From: Acidobacteriota bacterium | GTDB taxonomy: Bacteria > Acidobacteriota > Blastocatellia > Pyrinomonadales > Pyrinomonadaceae | Assembly (NCBI GenBank): GCA_020199975.1 | Contig: JAIVJP010000003.1 | Coordinates: forward strand, 15,541-23,824 | DNA length: 8,284 nt | Reading direction: 5' to 3' | Position numbers and translations under genes: made by a program | The notes under the pieces: generated by a model | Databases searched by the model: none | What the model saw: only the letters and a program-made list of their open reading frames with translations | What the model was told of the DNA's origin: nothing | Shown: positions 1 through 4,644 of the stretch, in pieces | Layout of the letters: every line of letters starts with the position of its first letter | How positions within the stretch are numbered: position 1 is the stretch's first letter

Positions 1-970
1 GATTTACTCAAGGTTCGCAAATCGTTCGTTGGAGCTGTGGCGCGAATTCAGCAAGCAAAGCGACCAACTGCTATTCCATCGCACCGGGGTTTTGTGGCTG
101 GCCCGGGATGAGGACGCCTACTCGATTAGCACATTGGCGACCTTCGAACGAATGGGCGTGGCTTTTGAGAGACTCACACGCACTGAGCTCCAGGCGCGGT
201 ATCCGCAAATCGAATTCGGCGCGATCACGTGGGCTATTCTTGAGAAGAGCGGGGGTGTACTGATGGCGCGGCAGGGAGTACGCGCCGTCGTGCAGGCAGC
301 CGAGCGTATTGGCGTCACCTGTGTGGAGGCGTCGGTCTTGCCACCAACAGGCAATGGCTGGTTGGAATCAGTAGCTACGACCAGAGGGGAACGAATCACT
401 GCCGGGACATTTGTGTTTGGCTGTGGACCGTGGCTGCCCAAAGTGTTTCCCGAAATTCTCGGTGAACTCATTCAAGTCACGAGACAAGAGGTTTTCTATT
501 TTGGCGTTCCCGCGGGCGATTACCGCTTCGCACCGCCGGCGATGCCCGTCTGGATTGACTTCAATGATTTGGTCTATGCGATTCCCGATGTCGCCGGCGG
601 TGGCTTTAAGATTGCCATCGATGCACACGGACCAGAATTTGATCCTGATAAAGGCGATCGCGCTGCCACCAGAGAAGGACTGGCAGCGGTCCGCAAGTAT
701 CTGTCGCTGCGGGTTCCCGCCCTCACAGAAGCGCCCTTACTTGGGAGCGAAGTTTGCCCGTACGAGAACACCTCCAACGGAGATTTTCTGATCGACCGGC
801 ACCCCACATTAGAAAATGTTTGGCTGGTTGGGGGCGGCTCAGGCCACGGGTTCAAGCACGGCCCGGCGGTAGGGGAATATGTAGTGAAAAGAATTTCAGG
901 TGGGCGCGATGTTGAGCCGCGATTTTCGCTGGCTTCGAAAACCACAATGCATCGGCGAAATGTCTATTGA
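1..970 (+). CDS. FAD-dependent N-methyl amino-acid oxidase (sarcosine / N-methyltryptophan oxidase family), 5' truncated by window edge
   Basis: The reading frame is open from base 2, so the gene starts outside the window. About 322 residues are visible and the N-terminal FAD-binding Rossmann segment (roughly 50-60 residues) is missing. The family oxidatively demethylates N-methyl amino acids such as sarcosine, giving formaldehyde and H2O2, and is usually cytosolic. Numbering from the TTG at 29, Cys243 (codon at 755) in the VCPYENTSNGDF motif matches the cysteine that covalently binds FAD in monomeric sarcosine oxidase. Lys194 in GGFKIAIDAHG matches the oxygen-activating lysine (Lys265 of that enzyme), and Lys276 in GGGSGHGFKHGPAVGEY matches the active-site lysine near the substrate. 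The motif DFLIDRHP is also typical. All key catalytic residues in view are present, so it is probably functional. The exact substrate cannot be read from the sequence; other DAO-superfamily oxidases are possible. It converges on the leftward gene ending at 1076. Confidence 0.88.
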   Translation, partial: IYSRFANRSLELWREFSKQSDQLLFHRTGVLWLARDEDAYSISTLATFERMGVAFERLTRTELQARYPQIEFGAITWAILEKSGGVLMARQGVRAVVQAAERIGVTCVEASVLPPTGNGWLESVATTRGERITAGTFVFGCGPWLPKVFPEILGELIQVTRQEVFYFGVPAGDYRFAPPAMPVWIDFNDLVYAIPDVAGGGFKIAIDAHGPEFDPDKGDRAATREGLAAVRKYLSLRVPALTEAPLLGSEVCPYENTSNGDFLIDRHPTLENVWLVGGGSGHGFKHGPAVGEYVVKRISGGRDVEPRFSLASKTTMHRRNVY

Positions 971-1031
971 GAGGCGTGGAAAAGCGGGGGGAAAGACCGG
1001 CGAGTTCTAGCGATCGCCGATCTTATTCTTA

Positions 1032-1047
1032 ACAGACTTAAGTCTGT
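1032..1047. repeat. Perfect 16-base palindrome in the convergent gap
   Basis: ACAGACTTAAGTCTGT reads the same on both strands and lies between two convergent gene ends (970 and 1076). It could form a short hairpin in either transcript or bind a dimeric protein. There is no T-tract on either side, so it is not a standard intrinsic terminator. It may be a copy of a dispersed palindromic repeat, but only one copy is visible here. Confidence 0.5.
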
Positions 1048-1075
1048 GCCCCCTTGGAAACTTATAAGGCTCTGT

Positions 1076-1456
1076 CTAAGGCGCAGGCGTAGGTGGTGTT
1101 GCACCCTGCGGGCACGTCCATAGTTCAACGAACATGTCGCCTCGCGGCGGCCCCACAATAGTGACGATGCGTCCGGCCTCGAAACCACGTGAATTAACCA
1201 GATAATCGACAATGCGAGTCATCTGGGCCTGTACTTGACGATCACGCTGTCCGGGATAGATGTCACGCTGTCGGGGATAGATAATGACATATGCGGTTGA
1301 GGTACGATCGTTCTGCAACTCAATGACATAATTATCCAAACGTGCCTTCTGGTCATTTCTCGATATCTTGCCAAACTCGTCAAACTTCTTGCATTTGAGC
1401 GGGACGGGAAACGAAATGGAACAACTCCCGGAACAATCCATAGGGTATCCACCCAT
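1076..1456 (-). CDS. C-terminal fragment: end of Ig-like repeat plus OmpA-like domain
   Basis: The frame is open from 1525, but its first ATG is at 1456 and has no Shine-Dalgarno sequence, so this is most likely the detached 3' part of the gene above rather than a separate gene. After the end of the Ig-like repeat (CSGSCSISFPV) come about 90 residues whose layout resembles the OmpA peptidoglycan-binding fold: a KFDEFG strand near 24-28, a helix ARLDNYVIELQND (38-50), strand AYVIIY (55-60), a helix ending in DYLVNSRG (84-91), then GRIVTIVG (95-102) and a final strand FVELWTC (109-115). The similarity is my pattern reading and is weak in sequence. A seven-residue unit is duplicated in tandem at 59-72 (IYPRQRD, IYPGQRD). 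The end is proline-rich (TPPTPAP). Confidence 0.5.
   Translation of the reverse strand: MGGYPMDCSGSCSISFPVPLKCKKFDEFGKISRNDQKARLDNYVIELQNDRTSTAYVIIYPRQRDIYPGQRDRQVQAQMTRIVDYLVNSRGFEAGRIVTIVGPPRGDMFVELWTCPQGATPPTPAP
1242..1283 (-). repeat. 21-base tandem duplication inside the OmpA-like domain
   Basis: Bases 1242-1262 and 1263-1283 are adjacent direct copies matching at 19 of 21 positions. The length is a multiple of three, so the result is a repeated heptapeptide (IYPRQRD, IYPGQRD) with no frame change. It sits where the loop after strand AYVIIY is expected, so it probably lengthens a loop. Confidence 0.7.
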
Positions 1457-1499
1457 CGACAGCGTTGCGCGGAGCGTTTGGCCAGCCAGACCGGTAGTA

Positions 1500-2042
1500 T
1501 CAACTTGTCCAGTTGTAAATTGGAGTCACGTTGCCGGAGCCGCCAGTGAGTGACGAAGTGAATGTCACTGGCTGGTCGAGTTCAACTCGATCGGGACAAC
1601 TAATATGAACATTCGGACACACCGGCGCTGGAGGTGTGCATCTGACCAAAACAGCTGTAGAAGAAAACGCCTCGCATGCTTCGTCCCCGCTGCCTGAGTC
1701 TATTGCTAGGAATGCCTTGTAGTAACCTGGTTTGACTCCGGAGAGGTCCCAGGTAACGTCGGCGCCGTTGCCGTCAATGCGTCCTGCACTGGTAGTCCAG
1801 GCGTAACGGATCGTATTTCCGCTTGGAGACGTTGCTTTGGCATTGAGACGCACGAGAGAAGCACTCGTGTCGCCTTCGCAGGCATTGAGCACCGCGGGAT
1901 CGGCTGCGAGGCTGACGGTTGGCGGCGCATAGACGAAAGTTTCTCTCGCTCTCTGACCCAATGCTTCAGAGGCAGAAATGCTCAGTCCCACCAAAACAAG
2001 TGGCAGGAACAATCCGATAGGGTAGCGTTTAGGTCGGAACAT
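1500..2042 (-). CDS. N-terminal fragment: signal peptide plus Ig-like repeats
   Basis: This 180-residue frame begins with a Sec-type signal peptide: positive MFRPKR, a hydrophobic stretch around residues 9-22, and a likely cleavage near SEALG-Q at 29-30. Residues about 40-135 form a beta-rich Ig/PKD-like repeat containing YAWTTSAG (80-87) and WDLSG (98-102), with cysteines at 55, 123 and 135. A second repeat starts at about 140 (CPNVHISCPDRVELDQPVTF) and is cut off by the TGA at 1502-1500, immediately after YNWTS. Translation can start from a strong Shine-Dalgarno AAGGAG, so a truncated secreted product may be made. The function of the family is not known to me. Confidence 0.6.
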   Translation of the reverse strand: MFRPKRYPIGLFLPLVLVGLSISASEALGQRARETFVYAPPTVSLAADPAVLNACEGDTSASLVRLNAKATSPSGNTIRYAWTTSAGRIDGNGADVTWDLSGVKPGYYKAFLAIDSGSGDEACEAFSSTAVLVRCTPPAPVCPNVHISCPDRVELDQPVTFTSSLTGGSGNVTPIYNWTS

Positions 2043-2048
2043 TTTCGA

Positions 2049-2054
2049 CTCCTT
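2049..2054 (-). promoter_or_regulatory. Shine-Dalgarno sequence of the leftward exported-protein gene
   Basis: On the minus strand AAGGAG lies six bases before the ATG at 2042, which fixes the start of the gene and its signal peptide. It shows that this was built as a translated gene despite the downstream frame break. Confidence 0.75.
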
Positions 2055-2105
2055 AAGACTCGTTTGTCATTCCAAGACCGCTCCGGCGAGCCGCCGATGT
2101 GTCTC

Positions 2106-2114
2106 TCTATAGCA
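2106..2114 (-). promoter_or_regulatory. Possible extended -10 element for the leftward gene
   Basis: The minus strand reads TGCTATAGA, an extended -10-like element (TGN followed by TATAGA), about 65 bases ahead of the start at 2042. No good -35 box is found at the expected distance upstream. The call is tentative. Confidence 0.25.
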
Positions 2115-2313
2115 ATAGCAGTTGAGAAAGGAAAAGGGACAATCCCAGTCCGTTTCCACAAGCAGTTGCAGTCTCGGCGCTCCGCCTTTGATTTCCGAGG
2201 ACTAGGTATGCTTAATCTATCTCGAAAACCGTTTCTTAGCAAGGTTTTACTGACCCCCCAATTGCGTAGATACAGTGGGCTCCCTACAGCTATCGGTTCT
2301 GCGGGGATCTGGC

Positions 2314-3051
2314 ATGAGATACATCGTCATAGTCGTAGTCATTTTCATACTTCTTGGGCAAGCTGCTTGTTCGCGCGAGCAGGCGAACCAGGCCGAAGCC
2401 GAAGCAGCGGCCCGGGCTGCGAAGACAATTGAGGGTGACCGCTCGGAAGCGCGCGTCTATTTGGAAAAGGGTCGGATGTTCTATCGGAACGACGAAGACA
2501 CCCAAGCCGCCGAAGCGTTTCAACAGGCGTTGAAATTGGATCCCGACCTTCCCGAGGCCCACTTCCGCCTGGGTCTTACATACGACGCGCTTGGTCAGGA
2601 ACAAAAGGCGGAGGCAGCCTACAAGAAGGCAGTCGAAGCTTACAAAAAATACCTGAGCAGTAATGGGAATAAGGATGATGCTGAGGCTCATTACAATCTC
2701 GGTCAGACGTATGCTGGGCTCCACCTCTACAGTGAGGCGGTCAGGGAATATCGCCAGTCAACGCGTCTGAAGCCGGATGATGCGGCCATCCATTACGATC
2801 TGGGGCTGGCGCTGATGAGGTTGGCGCATTACGACGAAGCAAGCAGGGCGTTTGCTAAGTCGCTCGACCTCGATCCGGAAAACTATCGCGCCGAGGATGA
2901 ACTCGCTGAAGCGCGAGAAGGCGTAAAACGCATCCGCACGGGAAAGAAACATCAGGAAGACTTGAAAAAAAAGAAGAAGGATGAGGAATATAAGAAACAG
3001 GAGCAGGGTGGCGACGCTCCCTCGGCAAAGCCGTCAAATACGCCGATTTGA
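2314..3051 (+). CDS. TPR-repeat lipoprotein
   Basis: A 245-residue protein from the ATG at 2314. An in-frame GTG at 2275 would put 13 residues before the signal sequence, while GGGGA at 2303-2307 sits six bases before the ATG, so 2314 is preferred. Residues 2-15 are hydrophobic (RYIVIVVVIFILLG), followed by QAAC; Cys19 is the likely lipidated residue, although glutamine at -3 is unusual for a lipobox. An Ala/Glu-rich linker leads to about four TPR units: 45-78 (YRNDEDTQAAEAFQQALKLD), 79-112, 122-155 (AHYNLGQTYAGLHLYSEAV) and 156-189 (IHYDLGLALMRLAHYDEA). The C-terminus is lysine-rich and charged (about 205-231) with a polar tail. TPRs form protein-binding solenoids, so this is probably an envelope-anchored scaffold. 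Its partner is unknown. It lies in the same direction as the str operon, but a strong promoter between them argues for separate transcription. Confidence 0.85.
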   Translation: MRYIVIVVVIFILLGQAACSREQANQAEAEAAARAAKTIEGDRSEARVYLEKGRMFYRNDEDTQAAEAFQQALKLDPDLPEAHFRLGLTYDALGQEQKAEAAYKKAVEAYKKYLSSNGNKDDAEAHYNLGQTYAGLHLYSEAVREYRQSTRLKPDDAAIHYDLGLALMRLAHYDEASRAFAKSLDLDPENYRAEDELAEAREGVKRIRTGKKHQEDLKKKKKDEEYKKQEQGGDAPSAKPSNTPI

Positions 3052-3087
3052 ACGGATCGCCGGTCATTGGAATGGAGGATAAGTTAA

Positions 3088-3171
3088 ATGGCAACATACA
3101 CACGAAGAGGTTTCCTTCCCATACGCGATTTCGCCCCCCAGCTCAGCCCAGTCCAGTCCCAGTCTGCTTGA
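3088..3171 (+). CDS. Possible very short ORF (27 codons) after the TPR gene
   Basis: An ATG at 3088 is preceded by GGAGG at 3074-3078 with nine bases between them, and reads MATYTRRGFLPIRDFAPQLS to a TGA at 3169-3171. The RRGF motif resembles a twin-arginine signal but no hydrophobic segment follows. The stop codon overlaps the -35 box of the promoter at 3168. The ribosome-binding site is good, but length and composition give no support, so it may be chance. Confidence 0.15.
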   Translation: MATYTRRGFLPIRDFAPQLSPVQSQSA

Positions 3172-3196
3172 CAGTTAAAGCTTTGACCCTTATAGT
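3168..3196 (+). promoter_or_regulatory. Near-consensus sigma70 promoter of the str operon
   Basis: TTGACA at 3168-3173 and TATAGT at 3191-3196 are separated by exactly 17 bases: 11 of 12 consensus positions with ideal spacing. Transcription would begin near 3203. It is the only strong promoter visible between the TPR gene and rpsL, on the right strand for the ribosomal operon. That strength fits the high expression expected of rpsL-rpsG-fusA-tuf-rpsJ. Confidence 0.75.
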
Positions 3197-3202
3197 TTCC
3201 CG

Positions 3203-3618
3203 TTTCGGACTCACAGTCTGAAGTGAACAGTGCAACGTCTGATTGGTTCTGTCGGTGTGGAGGCGTTGCCCGGCTGTATTAAGCAGTCGTTTGACAAGTA
3301 TTGTGGCGTAAATTGCATGCGTCGCGACTGGCTCACGAGCCAGCTGCTCCCGCGCGTGCGCGCTTGAAGGGTCAAACGCCCCTTCATCCCAAATGCGACG
3401 CCACAGAAAAGTTCGGCTCAAGGGAAGCCATCATCCACACCCGCCTGAAAGCGAACTCAGAACATCCCTGCGTCAAATCTTGTTAACAGGGCAGTCGCCT
3501 GCGCTGACTGCCGGACGAAGCGAATTCCCGAAGCTGGGCCCGCAGGTTCCGGAAAGAGGCTGGCAGCGCCCTTTTGCGCTCCCGAATAGGGTGCTCCAGG
3601 CTAAAAGAGGAAACAGCA
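3203..3618 (+). ncRNA. Long structured untranslated leader of the str operon
   Basis: About 415 bases between the predicted transcription start and the rpsL start hold no convincing gene. They contain short perfect stems: CTGGCT/AGCCAG (3328-3343), TGAAGGG/CCCTTCA with an 8-base loop (3365-3371 with 3380-3386), GGCAGTC/GACTGCC (3490-3496 with 3506-3512, with a GC/GC extension inside) and AGCGC/GCGCT (3565-3569 with 3576-3580). A leader of this length suggests post-transcriptional control, for example by a ribosomal protein. I do not recognise it as a described RNA family. Stem prediction by eye is approximate, and short stems are expected by chance in 400 bases. Confidence 0.4.
3607..3614 (+). 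promoter_or_regulatory. Shine-Dalgarno sequence that decides the rpsL TTG start
   Basis: GAGGAAAC at 3607-3614, inside AAAAGAGGAAA, lies eight bases (from the end of GAGG) before TTG at 3619. The alternative in-frame ATG at 3574 would add 15 residues absent from other S12 proteins and lies within a predicted leader stem. Confidence 0.7.
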
Positions 3619-4008
3619 TTGCCCACGATAAATCAACTTGTTCGCAAAGGGCGTCAGAGGGTGAAGTACAAAACGGCTAGCCCGGCGCTACAGAGCTCTC
3701 CCCAGAAGCGCGGCGTTTGCACGCGTGTGTATACGCAGACTCCGAAGAAACCCAACTCGGCTCTGCGCAAAGTCGCACGTGTCCGCCTGACAAACGGGAT
3801 CGAGGTGACCACCTACATTCCGGGCGTGGGACATAATCTGCAGGAGCACTCCATCGTCTTGATACGGGGCGGGCGCGTGAAAGACTTGCCGGGCGTTCGC
3901 TATCACGTGATTCGTGGAACGCTTGATTCCGTTGGAGTAGCGGATCGCAAGCAGGGTCGCTCGAAATACGGCGCCAAGCGACCAAAAGCTGGGGCCGGAG
4001 CGAAATAG
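3619..4008 (+). CDS. rpsL: 30S ribosomal protein S12
   Basis: This 129-residue protein begins at a TTG codon giving MPTINQLVRKGR, the usual S12 N-terminus. S12 sits at the decoding centre of the 30S subunit and contributes to tRNA-selection accuracy. The sequence is canonical throughout: CPQKRGVCTRVY-type core (QKRGVCTRVYTQTPKKPNSA, 29-48), VARVRLTNGIEVTTYIPGVG (52-71), HNLQEHS (72-78), RGGRVKDLPGVRYH (83-96) and the end KQGRSKYGAKRPK. Lys43, Lys44 and Lys88, the positions where streptomycin-resistance changes arise in other bacteria, are wild type. Asp89, the residue methylthiolated in E. coli, is present. It is the first gene of the operon, 78 bases before rpsG. The short Ala/Gly/Lys tail makes it slightly longer than the 124-residue E. 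coli protein. Confidence 0.97.
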   Translation: MPTINQLVRKGRQRVKYKTASPALQSSPQKRGVCTRVYTQTPKKPNSALRKVARVRLTNGIEVTTYIPGVGHNLQEHSIVLIRGGRVKDLPGVRYHVIRGTLDSVGVADRKQGRSKYGAKRPKAGAGAK

Positions 4009-4086
4009 CTGAAACGGTGCCGTGAGGTGCCGGAACGAATAAAACGATAACTGAGAAGTCTTGACTGACACCTGAGACCAATCGAT

Positions 4087-4557
4087 ATGCCAAGAAGAAG
4101 AGTTGCTGAGAGACGAGAAGTACTGCCGGATCCGATCTACAACAGTCCGCTAGTGACGAAGTTTATTAGTGGTGTCATGTGGGGTGGTAAGAAGTCAGTG
4201 GCCGAGGGCATTTTTTATGATGCCATGCGCCAGGTGGGTGATAAGACAGGAGAAGAACCTCTCAAAGTGTTCAAGCGCGCGATTGATAATGTGAAACCGA
4301 CTGTCGAGGTCAAGTCGCGCCGGGTTGGCGGTTCCACCTATCAAGTGCCTATTGAGGTCCATCAGGAGCGTCGTGGGGCACTGGCCATTCGTTGGATTGT
4401 CTCCTACGCCCGCGGACGTGGCGAGAAGAGTATGACCGACCGTCTGGCGGCAGAGATTCTCGATGCGGCCAACAACCGTGGCAACGCTGTAAAGAAGAAA
4501 GAAGATACGCATCGCATGGCGGATGCCAACAAGGCGTTTGCTCACTACAAGTTCTAG
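4087..4557 (+). CDS. rpsG: 30S ribosomal protein S7
   Basis: The 156-residue length is standard for S7, the primary assembly protein of the 30S head domain, which contacts the 3' domain of 16S rRNA and the E-site tRNA. The N-terminus MPRRRVAERREVLPDPIYNS, LVTKFISGVMWGGKKSVAEG (22-41), VEVKSRRVGGSTYQVPIEV (73-91), RRGALAIRWIVSYARGRGEK (95-114) and the ending KKEDTHRMADANKAFAHYKF are all typical. The region before the ATG has only a weak purine stretch (TGAGA, about 11 bases upstream). In E. coli S7 represses the operon by binding between rpsL and rpsG. The 78-base spacer here (4009-4086) shows no structure I can recognise as that site. Confidence 0.97.
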   Translation: MPRRRVAERREVLPDPIYNSPLVTKFISGVMWGGKKSVAEGIFYDAMRQVGDKTGEEPLKVFKRAIDNVKPTVEVKSRRVGGSTYQVPIEVHQERRGALAIRWIVSYARGRGEKSMTDRLAAEILDAANNRGNAVKKKEDTHRMADANKAFAHYKF

Positions 4558-4564
4558 AAGGCAG

Positions 4565-4637
4565 GTGAATAGTAAATGGTAAATGGTAAATAGTCGCAAA
4601 GGTTCTTCCTATTCACCATTCACTATTTACGATTTAC
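4565..4637 (+). repeat. Period-7 inverted repeat in the rpsG-fusA spacer
   Basis: The left arm, 4565-4593, is built of seven-base units (GTGAATA, GTAAATG, GTAAATG, GTAAATA). The right arm, 4609-4637, is its inverted counterpart (CTATTCA, CCATTCA, CTATTTA, CGATTTA). The 29-base arms match at 24 positions, and two of the five mismatches would be G-U pairs in RNA. The loop is 15 bases. The structure fills nearly the whole spacer and ends seven bases before the fusA ATG. It lacks a T-tract, so it is more likely an mRNA stability, processing or attenuation element, or a repeat copy, than an intrinsic terminator. Confidence 0.8.
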
Positions 4638-4644
4638 GGTTCTT

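Larger units (their letters stand above)
1076..2042 (-). pseudogene. Frameshifted gene for an exported protein with two Ig-like repeats and an OmpA-like C-terminal domain
   Basis: Two leftward reading frames read as one protein in two frames. The first (2042 to 1500) carries a signal peptide, one complete Ig/PKD-like repeat and the beginning of a second, ending after YNWTS. The second (open from 1525 to 1076) resumes the same repeat with QVDTTGLAGQTLRATL and continues into an OmpA-like C-terminal domain. In the first repeat, YAWT is followed by 14 residues before WDLSG. In the second, YNWT runs almost directly into VDTTG, so about 13-14 codons are missing and the frame shifts. The start at 2042 is well supported: AAGGAG lies at 2054-2049, six bases from the ATG. 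The product would be exported and possibly cell-wall associated. Either the gene is inactivated by a deletion or the assembly lost about 40 bases here. Confidence 0.7.

Noticed and set aside
2245..2276. Possible promoter ahead of the TPR gene (TTTACT or TACTGA with TAGATA or TACAGT)
   Set aside because: Boxes match poorly, and those with acceptable match have wrong spacing. No convincing promoter is visible in 2043-2313.
2064..2432. 122-codon rightward frame across the gap and the start of the TPR gene
   Set aside because: It overlaps the TPR lipoprotein coding region in another frame, has no recognisable motif and no supporting ribosome-binding site.
3291..3319. Second TTGACA (3291-3296) as a promoter for rpsL
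   Set aside because: At 16-17 bases spacing the -10 position reads TTGCAT or TGCATG, only a poor match, and the better TAAATT is 12 bases away. The promoter at 3168 is far stronger.
4009..4086. S7 autoregulatory site between rpsL and rpsG
   Set aside because: Only a direct GGTGCC repeat (4016 and 4026) is visible, with no stem resembling the E. coli site.
4565..4637. rpsG-fusA hairpin as an intrinsic terminator
   Set aside because: No T-run follows the stem, the stem is AT-rich, and terminating here would cut fusA, tuf and rpsJ off the operon promoter with no replacement visible.
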